21,359 bases of DNA from an archaeon. GTDB lineage: Archaea; EX4484-52; WAPT01. Positions 1 to 6,837 of this stretch are shown here, one piece after another (position 1 is the stretch's first letter; every line of letters begins with the position of its first letter). Location of the stretch: contig JAPDKB010000020.1 in NCBI GenBank assembly GCA_029258795.1, positions 1 to 21,359 on the forward strand, read 5' to 3'. The notes beneath the pieces were generated by a model. It did not search any database. It had not been told where the DNA came from and saw only the letters and a list, made by a program, of their open reading frames with translations. Made by a program: the position numbers and the translations under genes.

Positions 1-2299
1 CCTTACCCTGGAGCTTGGCCTGCCATTCCTCGAATGTCGGTGTCTTGCCTGCCTGTGCAAGCTCTGCCACGAGCTGGTTGGCTGCCGGACCACCAACCAG
101 TATTATGTTCTTTGCACCCTTGTACTGTCCTGCCTCTGTATCGAGAGCTGCTATTCCAGTTCCAGCCAGTGCTGGGAATGTCATCTCGGCAGCTCCGGTG
201 CTCACAGTTCCACCGAACTGTGGATCAGGTCCTATAGCGACAGTGTAGTACACCTGCTCATCTGGGTATGTTATTGTTACCTTACCCTGATCATTGACCA
301 GTTTCTCCACATAGGTACCCCATCTTGTCAGAGAGGTGTATTTGTCGTCGTTGCTACCCCACTGTTCGAAGCCCATGTCGTAGAGGCCTACACCCGGTAC
401 ATATCCATACACTACGACGTTATCGACAGTTATATATTCGTTGCTTGTATCCCAACCCGCATAAACAATCGTTGCGCCCTGGTGGTCGTCGTCATCCTTT
501 TCTTCTATTATCAAAACTGCTGGCTTTGTTGTATCTTTCAGGGTTATTTCGACATTTGATCCTTGTGCAGTGAAGTTGTATAGCGAGCAGAGTTCATCCG
601 AACTTGAAATTCCTGATGTGGTGGTTACTGTACCCTCACATCCAGGTAGTTTAACCAAGGTGTTATTTTCTACTGTAACAGGTGCCACGAACGCTAGCTC
701 TTCACCTTTTCTGAGTTTCATTACTGGGAACACCACTGTTTCGGTTCCTGCATCATTATAACTGGCGCCGTCTCCCCATGTCACAGTAACGTCCGTGCCA
801 TCGGTAGAGAAGTAATACGTGTATCCGTCGATCACCTTACTTCCCTGTCCAGTACCGTTTAAGTTGACTTTGTATGTTGTGCCCGTGATCACATCCTCAA
901 GTTCTATCTCGTTGTCGCTATCACCAGAGCTGTATTTTATGTCCTTGACTTTCAGAATGTGTGCAAAATCTCCATCTTTTGAAATCACCAAGTACCCTTT
1001 CTCGGGTATTCCCTGCCCTTCATACGTCATTACTGGTTGTTTGTCGTCGTTATCAAGATATAAATTGCCGGAGTCATCTGCATATGCAAACGTCACGGTC
1101 TTCGTGTTTCCTCTCTTGTCGGTGAATTTCACTGTTGCATAGTCATCTCCAGATGTGCTGACCACAATCTGGTCAGCTGTTGGTAATACCTCTGCGGTGT
1201 TGTCCTTGAACTTGACTTTGAAGCCGAATACAGGATCCACAAACTCGCCACCGAGTGGTATGAAGTCGCTGTCGGAATCTTGTGCTGCAACTTTTATTTC
1301 AATGGTGGAAACTCCCTCACTTCCAGTAGTAATGGAAACAGTAGTACCGTCTACAGTATCTTCGTCTTTTCCTATTTTAACGGATTGCCCATTTTCTAGG
1401 ACAACTTTCTTGCTTCCCACTGTTAGCACAACATTACCGGTCTTCTCTGGTACTTCGTAAAGGTTAATTTCTTTTACATGGAATACTGTATCTCCTATAG
1501 TTACGTCATCTCCCTCGCTTTTTGTGTAGCTCTTGCCATTAATCACAATAGTTGCTGATGTTCCATCCGAACCTATACCTGCCACACTTACCGTGTACTC
1601 GTTTCCGTCAATTGTTACTGTTGTTTCCTGTCCAGCTGCAACTGTTATTTCCTGAGAAGCTTCGTACAGGATGATTTTCTGGTCGGTAGAATCTTGACCT
1701 ATTGTAAATTCCTTACCAAACAACTCTATTGTATTGCCCTGAACATCGGAGTTTGAGAAGTTAAGCTCATCGTTGAAAACGACCTTTAGGGTGTATAGTG
1801 GGTCGTTATAGTCAGTTCCTACATCTACATACACGATTGGGTCATCCAGATCACCGGGCTTACCTGCCTTTACTTGTTTATTTCCAATGTAAATGTACTG
1901 GTCATAGTCATACTCCTCTCCAGTGTCATCTGTTACTGTTCCGCTTGCGAGCAGGTTCGGCAGGTCATCACTTGTCAATGCCTGCTTTGCCTTATCAATT
2001 GTGTCGAGCAGATACACCTTCTCGCTCTCGGTTTCGAGAGCGACACCGTTTGTAACTTTTGTCACTTCTCCTCCTCCAGTCACTGTTGCCTCAGCTCCGT
2101 GCCTTGCCAGAGCTGCTGCAACGTTTATTGCACCAACAACGTCTGCTGTCTTTGCGTTTGCTCCCACCACAACCACTGTATCTGCTGTCGTCATGTCTTT
2201 GAATGCAGACAGGTCTGCAGCCAGAGCTCCAGCCAGCACAGCAGAGCTGGCCATCAAGGAGCCGACCAATGTAGCTCCTATTCTCTTCAGCTTCTGCAT
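1..2299 (-). CDS. S-layer protein, partial (C-terminus beyond left edge)
   Basis: An uninterrupted frame of 766 codons runs from ATG at 2299 to the window edge without a stop. The N-terminus is a signal peptide: Lys/Arg at residues 3-6, a hydrophobic stretch at 7-24, and a likely cut after Ala-Leu-Ala at 25-27. The mature chain is rich in Thr, Val, Gly, Asp and Glu, with many short beta-strand-like segments, an Asp-rich stretch, and one Cys pair (C554, C571) that could form a disulfide. Near the edge a hydrophobic IILVGGPAANQLV motif (about 733-745) resembles the late part of S-layer proteins of DPANN archaea and Thermococcales. The expected role is the paracrystalline cell-surface coat. The start is set by an AGGTGA ribosome site at 2307-2312, 7 nt upstream. 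The family is recognised by style rather than alignment, so the class is fairly sure and the exact subfamily is not. Confidence 0.85.
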   Translation of the reverse strand, partial: MQKLKRIGATLVGSLMASSAVLAGALAADLSAFKDMTTADTVVVVGANAKTADVVGAINVAAALARHGAEATVTGGGEVTKVTNGVALETESEKVYLLDTIDKAKQALTSDDLPNLLASGTVTDDTGEEYDYDQYIYIGNKQVKAGKPGDLDDPIVYVDVGTDYNDPLYTLKVVFNDELNFSNSDVQGNTIELFGKEFTIGQDSTDQKIILYEASQEITVAAGQETTVTIDGNEYTVSVAGIGSDGTSATIVINGKSYTKSEGDDVTIGDTVFHVKEINLYEVPEKTGNVVLTVGSKKVVLENGQSVKIGKDEDTVDGTTVSITTGSEGVSTIEIKVAAQDSDSDFIPLGGEFVDPVFGFKVKFKDNTAEVLPTADQIVVSTSGDDYATVKFTDKRGNTKTVTFAYADDSGNLYLDNDDKQPVMTYEGQGIPEKGYLVISKDGDFAHILKVKDIKYSSGDSDNEIELEDVITGTTYKVNLNGTGQGSKVIDGYTYYFSTDGTDVTVTWGDGASYNDAGTETVVFPVMKLRKGEELAFVAPVTVENNTLVKLPGCEGTVTTTSGISSSDELCSLYNFTAQGSNVEITLKDTTKPAVLIIEEKDDDDHQGATIVYAGWDTSNEYITVDNVVVYGYVPGVGLYDMGFEQWGSNDDKYTSLTRWGTYVEKLVNDQGKVTITYPDEQVYYTVAIGPDPQFGGTVSTGAAEMTFPALAGTGIAALDTEAGQYKGAKNIILVGGPAANQLVAELAQAGKTPTFEEWQAKLQGK

Positions 2300-2306
2300 A
2301 TTTCAC

Positions 2307-2312
2307 TCACCT
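2307..2312 (-). promoter_or_regulatory. Ribosome binding site of S-layer gene
   Basis: AGGTGA on the minus strand, 7 nt before ATG 2299. The S-layer gene is leader-containing, unlike the ATPase genes beside it. Confidence 0.75.
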
Positions 2313-2331
2313 TTTTCGTTGTTTTTCTTCA

Positions 2332-2359
2332 TAGGACTCGCTCATAAGGGCGAGTCCTA
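2332..2359 (-). promoter_or_regulatory. 5'-terminal stem-loop in S-layer leader
   Basis: A perfect 10-bp inverted repeat (2332-2341 with 2350-2359) and an 8-nt loop lie in the S-layer leader. The start site predicted from the TATA box (about 2357) is at the outer edge of the stem, so the mRNA would begin with this hairpin. A role in stability or translation of an abundant mRNA is inferred. Confidence 0.6.
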
Positions 2360-2377
2360 CACATAAATTGCACGCCC

Positions 2378-2392
2378 TTTATATATATTTTT
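2378..2392 (-). promoter_or_regulatory. TATA box of S-layer gene
   Basis: On the minus strand an A-rich BRE-like stretch runs into AAATATATATAAAG, a strong archaeal TATA element. It places the start of transcription near 2357 and gives a leader of about 58 nt. Confidence 0.7.
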
Positions 2393-2396
2393 AACT

Positions 2397-2409
2397 TGAA
2401 ACTGTTTCA
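2397..2409. promoter_or_regulatory. Dyad TGAAAC-T-GTTTCA upstream of S-layer TATA box
   Basis: Two 6-bp arms with a 1-bp centre sit about 40-52 bp upstream of the inferred S-layer start, just beyond the TATA/BRE. Further half-sites occur at 2477-2482 (GTTTCA) and 2547-2554 (TGTGAAAC). The position suits an activator or regulator site. The assignment is inferred and the region is AT-rich. Confidence 0.35.
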
Positions 2410-2670
2410 CACGAAAAATGATGTTCGCAATGCAATATTTTTTTCATCGATTTCTATGCTTTTCTTTAAGATAATTGTTTCAAACTTCAATTTTTCTTTT
2501 ATTTTTCTAAAACATTCAAAATTCTTTGATTTTGATTTTTGCAGTTTGTGAAACCACCATCATGCCATAGTTCAGCTTGATCTTGAATCATCCAAGATGT
2601 GAAAGTAACAACGAGAGGTGGATAAGCTTTCCATCATTCTCACGAAATTTTTAATGATATACTGCCTCAT
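2410..2670. other. Gene-free intergenic stretch
   Basis: AT-rich DNA between the divergent S-layer and first ATPase genes. I see no credible reading frame, RNA gene or long repeat here, only the TGAAAC-type half-sites noted for the S-layer promoter. Confidence 0.5.
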
Positions 2671-2712
2671 GGTACAAAATTATAAAAATACGTACTACAT
2701 ATAATACAAGTC
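2671..2712 (+). promoter_or_regulatory. Promoter of ATPase 1 with repeated TACAA motif
   Basis: A TATA element (ATTATAAAAAT, 2679-2689) lies about 29 bp before ATG 2713, as for a leaderless transcript, and there is no ribosome site. GTACAA at 2672-2677 and ATACAA at 2704-2709 flank it with starts 32 bp apart; the second copy abuts the start codon. Candidate operator. Confidence 0.5.
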
Positions 2713-4017
2713 ATGAGACGATATCTTATAGATAAAAAGGAAGATATAAAAGAATTGGAAGTAAAAGAAAGGGAGATTGGTTTCTTTGAAACACGATCTG
2801 TGGCTCAAACCATAATTGGGCCCAGAAGAGCTGGAAAGAGTTTCTCGCTCTTCTTTTGGATAAAGAAAAAAAAGCTAAGAGATGAGGATTATATCTTTGT
2901 GAACTTTGAAGATGATGAAATCAAAAACATGAAACGTGATGAAAAGGTTAGGTGTATTGAAGCACACCTTGAAATATACGGTAAGGAACCGAAATATCTG
3001 TTCTTTGACGAAATTCAGGAGCTTGAAAGATGGGAATCCTTTCTTTACAGTTTGGTGGAGAAAAGAAGATACGCTATTTTCGTAACGGGCTCAACCTCGA
3101 AAATCTCTAGCAAAGAAATAGCTTCAGAGCTTCGCGGTAGGTGTATAACAAAAGTTGTATTCCCTCTCAATTTTAGAGAATACATTAAAATAATGAGTGA
3201 GTATCACACCGCACCTCTTTCGAGTAGAAAGGAAAACATAATAAAACACAGACTTAAAACTTATCTGAACAGTAGTGGTTTTCCACAGATAGTGATAGAT
3301 GGTCTACCCCCAAAACTCTTCATTCGGGAGTATATTTCTACAGTCGTTTTTAGAGACCTTGTGGAGAAGTATCACATAGACAGCTTGTCAAATGCCCGTT
3401 ATTTTTTGGGTCGTGTTGTTGCAGCTTACGGAAATAGATTTTCAATTAACAAGGTTTATAATGAAATGAAGTCTTCAGGAATGAAGGTGGGTAAAGGTGT
3501 TCTCTACAATTATCTTGCTTATCTGGAGGATCTGTTGATAGCATTTTCATTAAGAAAATTCAGTTACTCAGAGAGAGAATCACAAGTATCCATCCCTAAG
3601 GTATTTCTGTGTGATCATGGGCTAGCCAATTACTTCATGACGACAAGATTTTCCGAAAATATTGGTAGGAATATGGAGAATGTGGTGTTCATCGAACTGA
3701 AGAAAGAATCATTCGAGAAAGATATTGAAATATTCTATTATCATGATCCGTTACAGCAGTACGAGGTTGATTTCGTTGTGAAGGAGGGAATGGAGGTGAA
3801 GCAGCTGATACAGGTCTGCTATGCTTCAAACTTTGATGAGGTGGAGCACAGGGAGCTCAGAGCATTGCTGAGAGCGAAGGATGTGCTGAACTGCAGGAAT
3901 TTGCTTGTCATAACATGGGATTATGAGGACACAAGAGAAATCAGGTGGTTTGGGAGAACTGGAAAAATAAGGTTTGTGCCTTTGTGGAAGTGGTTGCTCA
4001 ACCTCGCTAAAGCGTAA
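2713..4017 (+). CDS. AAA_14/DUF4143-type ATPase, paralog 1
   Basis: 434-residue P-loop ATPase of the predicted-ATPase family COG1373 (AAA_14 plus DUF4143). Walker A GPRRAGKS is at 36-43, Walker B YLFFDE at 95-100, a sensor-like TGSTS at 125-129 and an LRGR arginine-finger candidate at 140-143. The middle (about 230-285) looks like a winged helix. The C-terminus carries a PD-(D/E)XK-like core (E351, D353) followed by LIQV where an active nuclease would usually have an E-x-K. The last ~85 codons (from about 3753) are nearly identical in DNA to paralog 4, while the rest is far more diverged. Cellular function is unknown. The family is often guessed to be DNA-associated or part of conflict systems, which this sequence does not prove. 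Start at 2713 fits the leaderless promoter. Confidence 0.85.
   Translation: MRRYLIDKKEDIKELEVKEREIGFFETRSVAQTIIGPRRAGKSFSLFFWIKKKKLRDEDYIFVNFEDDEIKNMKRDEKVRCIEAHLEIYGKEPKYLFFDEIQELERWESFLYSLVEKRRYAIFVTGSTSKISSKEIASELRGRCITKVVFPLNFREYIKIMSEYHTAPLSSRKENIIKHRLKTYLNSSGFPQIVIDGLPPKLFIREYISTVVFRDLVEKYHIDSLSNARYFLGRVVAAYGNRFSINKVYNEMKSSGMKVGKGVLYNYLAYLEDLLIAFSLRKFSYSERESQVSIPKVFLCDHGLANYFMTTRFSENIGRNMENVVFIELKKESFEKDIEIFYYHDPLQQYEVDFVVKEGMEVKQLIQVCYASNFDEVEHRELRALLRAKDVLNCRNLLVITWDYEDTREIRWFGRTGKIRFVPLWKWLLNLAKA
3753..4001 (+). repeat. C-terminal module of ATPase 1, near-copy of 7863-8111
   Basis: By eye about 11 mismatches in 249 bp to the same part of ATPase 4, with an abrupt left border. It indicates recent gene conversion or recombination within the array. 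Confidence 0.8.
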
Positions 4018-4108
4018 TCCTCAGGGCGTCAGATTTTCAACAGCACTCCTAGGATCCTGTGCTTTCGCCATCCTCTAAAATTAGTGACTTATGGAAACGG
4101 TTATAAGA
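4018..4108. other. Spacer after ATPase 1, no gene
   Basis: No reading frame is seen. An AGCAC/GTGCT 5-bp inverted repeat encloses CCTAGG and AGGATCCT palindromes near 4043-4064. It might be a terminator or recombination scar, but support is weak. Confidence 0.25.
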
Positions 4109-4180
4109 TTGTACAAAATTAATTAAAATGAATCCCATTGGGATTAAATTTTATATATTTTTGAATCCCACTTATACCAT
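4109..4180 (+). promoter_or_regulatory. Promoter of ATPase 2 with GAATCCCA operator-like repeats
   Basis: A TATA element (TTTTATATATTTTT, 4149-4162) lies about 26 bp before ATG 4181, leaderless-type. GAATCCCA occurs at 4130-4137 and 4163-4170, 33 bp apart around the TATA box. The first copy is half of the dyad AATCCCA-T-TGGGATT (4131-4145). Further upstream, TTGTACAA (4109-4116) and the bases after it resemble the ATPase 1 promoter. Confidence 0.55.
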
Positions 4181-5434
4181 ATGCTCAGGGATTATCTAAT
4201 AGAAATAAAAAGGGACATCTCGGAGCTGAGAGTGTATCCCCGAGATATAGATGTAAATGTGAATTATCCTCTTGCAATAGTTGGTCCTAGAAGAGCCGGA
4301 AAAAGTTTTTTTCTGTTTCATCTTATAAAAACGCTAAACCTTAATGAAGAGGACTACCTGTACGTCAACTTCGAGGACTATGAAGTAAAGACGACAGACC
4401 CGTCCCAGCTGTTACCGACGCATTTTGAAATATACAGGCGAGAACCAAAATACCTTTTTTTGGACGAGGTTCAGAGCATAAAGAACTGGAGCCATTTTGT
4501 GTACTCTTTGGTGGAGCGAAAGAAATACAGAGTCATCCTGAGCGGTTCTTCATCAAAGCTTTTATCAAAAGAGGTGGCATCTTTCTTGAGGGGTAGATTC
4601 CTGTCAAAGCTCTTGCTTCCTCTCTCGTTCAGCGAGTTTCTGACGTTCAGGAACGTGATGCTGGATGAAATTCTGAGCAGGAAGGACATATCGATAGTAA
4701 GAGGTTACTTAATGGAGTACCTGAAAAACGGAGGATTTCCTGAAATAGTTCTCGGGATCATAAGAAAAAAAGACTTTGTGAGGCAGTATCTGGATGTGGT
4801 GCTTTATAGAGATTTTGTTGAGAGATTTAATATAGAAAATCCGGAGGCAGCCAAATTCATTCTTTATTCTCTGATCCAGTCGAACGCCTCGAAAATCTCA
4901 TCAAACAAAATCTATAATCAGCTCAGACAGATAACAAAAGTGAGCAACAAAACGGTGAGGAAATATCTGTCTCTCTTTCAGGACACTTTGGTGATATTTT
5001 TCACAAAGAAATTCCATTACTCTGCGAAAAAAACACATCTGTCGCAACCCAAAATTTATTTATGCGACCTCTCCCTAGAGCTTGAGGAAGATGGTACGGG
5101 AAGAAAGATGGAAAATGTGGTGTTCTTGAATTTAATAAGGAGGGATCAAGAACCGTTCTACTTTGAAACCCATGAAGGCTATGAAGTGGATTTTCTGATT
5201 AAAAACGGCTTCCGGATCAAACAACTTATCCAAGTGACTTATGCCAGTTCCTTTGACGAGATAGAGCACAGAGAAATAAGGGCGTTGCTGCATGCTTATG
5301 ATGTGCTGAAGGAACACAAACCGGAACTGCTTGTGATAACATGGGATTATGAGGACACAAGGGAGATCAGGTGGTTCGGAAAGAGCGGGAAAATAAGGTT
5401 TGTGCCTTTGTGGAAGTGGTTGTTGAAAATTTAA
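4181..5434 (+). CDS. AAA_14/DUF4143-type ATPase, paralog 2
   Basis: 417 residues, the shortest of the five. Walker A GPRRAGKS is at 35-42, Walker B YLFLDE at 91-96, SGSSS at 121-125 and LRGR at 136-139. A helix-turn-helix-like segment (around 230-275) precedes the C-terminal core with EVDFLIKNG and LIQVTYAS. The region between helix-turn-helix and nuclease core is shortened: the 'RFSE' loop found in paralogs 1, 3, 4 and 5 is missing. The C-terminal segment has the HAYDVLKEHKPE version shared with paralogs 3 and 5. Stop is 52 bp before paralog 3. The start is fixed by the TATA spacing and the lack of a ribosome site. Confidence 0.85.
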   Translation: MLRDYLIEIKRDISELRVYPRDIDVNVNYPLAIVGPRRAGKSFFLFHLIKTLNLNEEDYLYVNFEDYEVKTTDPSQLLPTHFEIYRREPKYLFLDEVQSIKNWSHFVYSLVERKKYRVILSGSSSKLLSKEVASFLRGRFLSKLLLPLSFSEFLTFRNVMLDEILSRKDISIVRGYLMEYLKNGGFPEIVLGIIRKKDFVRQYLDVVLYRDFVERFNIENPEAAKFILYSLIQSNASKISSNKIYNQLRQITKVSNKTVRKYLSLFQDTLVIFFTKKFHYSAKKTHLSQPKIYLCDLSLELEEDGTGRKMENVVFLNLIRRDQEPFYFETHEGYEVDFLIKNGFRIKQLIQVTYASSFDEIEHREIRALLHAYDVLKEHKPELLVITWDYEDTREIRWFGKSGKIRFVPLWKWLLKI

Positions 5435-5440
5435 TAATAA

Positions 5441-5486
5441 CCATAATACAAAAATTTATAAAAATTGTATACCCATTATACAAATC
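5441..5486 (+). promoter_or_regulatory. Promoter of ATPase 3 with three ATACAA half-sites
   Basis: A TATA element (AATTTATAAAAA, 5452-5463) lies about 29 bp before ATG 5487. ATACAA at 5446-5451 and TTGTAT at 5465-5470 form an inverted pair across it. A second direct ATACAA at 5478-5483 abuts the start with the same spacing (32 bp) and the same ATACAA-RTC-ATG junction as ATPase 1. Confidence 0.5.
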
Positions 5487-6779
5487 ATGGTATTCAACGA
5501 CAGCCTTGTTTTGGAGTTCTTTGAAAGTATGGAGCGGAGATTGAAAACAGAGGATATAATTGAGAGAGATCTAAAAACAAAACCCGTCCGTGATAAGGTT
5601 GTAGTGATAATCGGTCCGAGAAGAGCTGGGAAAACTTACTATTTATTCCACAAGAAAAGAGAGCATGGTGGCGTCTACATCGATTTTGAGGGCATAGAGT
5701 TCAGCAAACTTGAGGGTGAAGATGTGATCAAAATAGTGAAATTGTATGAAAATTACTACAGCAGGAAGGTCGATGTGATCTATTTGGATGAGGTACAGAG
5801 TTTAAAAAACTGGGAAAGAGTTGTGAGATCGCTTTTGAATCTCAATTACAAGGTGTACGTCACAGGATCATCCTCTAAGCTTTTGAGCAAGGAAATCGCT
5901 TCTCTTTTAAGGGGCAGATCTCTCTCCTACCTCCTCCTGCCGTTCTCATTCGAGGAATTTCTGAAGGTAAAGCAACTTACCAAAAAAGAAACGTATTCTA
6001 TTTCAGAGGTCACCCGCATAAAGAATTATTTGAGAGATTACCTCGATATTGGTGGTTTTCCCGAAGTGGTTCTTAAAGAGGAAAAAGAAAAAATTCTGAG
6101 GGAATACGTTGACTTGGCTTTTTTCAAGGATTTCGTCGAGAGACACGAAATAAAGAGCATGGAAGTGGCCAGAATAATCTTTGAATACATTTTGCAGAAC
6201 TTCTCAAAGGAAATATCAATAACAAAAATTCAGAACTTCATAGAAAAAACAATCGGAGTGAAAACAAAGACCACAATCTACGATTATCTAGAGAAACTGC
6301 AAGACACCATGTTTTTCTTTTTTGTAGAGAGATATGAACCCAGTGTTTACAAGAGAAAAAAGTATCCAAAAAAAGCATATCTATGTGATGTGGGCCTGAC
6401 GAAAATTTTCAGATTTTCTGAGGATTCTGGCAAAAAGATGGAGAACGTTGTATTTCTAGAGATTTTAAGAAAAACTAATGAGAAAGCAATGGAAATCTAT
6501 TATCTGAGGACACGTGAGGGTTATGAGGTTGATTTCTTAGTGAAAGATGGTGAGAGAGTCACACAGCTTATACAGGTCACGCGTGCATCAGCTTTCGATG
6601 AAATAAATCACAGAGAAATAAGGGCGTTGCTGCACGCTTATAATATCCTAAAAGAACACAAACCGGAGCTGCTTGTGATAACATGGGATTATGAGGACAC
6701 AAGGGAGATCAGGTGGTTCGGAAAAAGCGGAAAGATTAAATTCTTACCCCTCTGGAAGTGGTTGTTGGATATCAAATAA
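5487..6779 (+). CDS. AAA_14/DUF4143-type ATPase, paralog 3
   Basis: 430 residues. Walker A GPRRAGKT is at 43-50, Walker B VIYLDE at 97-102, TGSSS at 126-130 and LRGR at 141-144. A winged-helix-like region (about 240-290) precedes EVDFLVKDG and LIQVTRAS in the C-terminal core. In DNA the segment from about 6568 matches paralog 5 closely, then drifts to its own version in the last ~45 bp (KFLPLWKWLL rather than RFVPLWKWLL). The N-terminal IIERDLK is shared with paralog 4 and in looser form with paralog 5. It lies between two independent promoters, so it is probably monocistronic. Confidence 0.85.
   Translation: MVFNDSLVLEFFESMERRLKTEDIIERDLKTKPVRDKVVVIIGPRRAGKTYYLFHKKREHGGVYIDFEGIEFSKLEGEDVIKIVKLYENYYSRKVDVIYLDEVQSLKNWERVVRSLLNLNYKVYVTGSSSKLLSKEIASLLRGRSLSYLLLPFSFEEFLKVKQLTKKETYSISEVTRIKNYLRDYLDIGGFPEVVLKEEKEKILREYVDLAFFKDFVERHEIKSMEVARIIFEYILQNFSKEISITKIQNFIEKTIGVKTKTTIYDYLEKLQDTMFFFFVERYEPSVYKRKKYPKKAYLCDVGLTKIFRFSEDSGKKMENVVFLEILRKTNEKAMEIYYLRTREGYEVDFLVKDGERVTQLIQVTRASAFDEINHREIRALLHAYNILKEHKPELLVITWDYEDTREIRWFGKSGKIKFLPLWKWLLDIK
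6568..6675 (+). repeat. Module of ATPase 3 shared with ATPase 5
   Basis: About 100 bp encoding LIQVTRASAFDEINHREIRALLHAY and the following residues are nearly identical to 9244-9351 in ATPase 5. Part of it is also shared with ATPase 2 near 5267-5335. Confidence 0.7.
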
Positions 6780-6793
6780 TTGAAAACTTCCTC

Positions 6794-6837
6794 ATAATAA
6801 GGAAAAATTTTTAAAAAATTAGTTCTATAATAAGGAC
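6794..6837 (+). promoter_or_regulatory. Promoter of ATPase 4 with ATAATAAGGA direct repeats
   Basis: A 10-bp direct repeat ATAATAAGGA at 6794-6803 and 6827-6836, starts 33 bp apart, brackets the TATA-like AATTTTTAAAAAATT (6806-6820). The second copy ends 1 bp before ATG 6838, where it could also act as an operator over the start. Confidence 0.55.

Noticed and set aside
1874-2366. Cys/Ser-rich plus-strand frames
   Set aside because: These are antisense shadows of the S-layer gene, which has a continuous frame, signal peptide, ribosome site and TATA box.
2410-2670. Possible small RNA or tRNA in the gene-free stretch
   Set aside because: No cloverleaf, GC-rich stems or TTC-type motifs; the sequence is simply AT-rich.
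4040-4068. Inverted repeat after ATPase 1 as a strong terminator
   Set aside because: The stem is only 5 bp with a mismatched interior and no following T-run.
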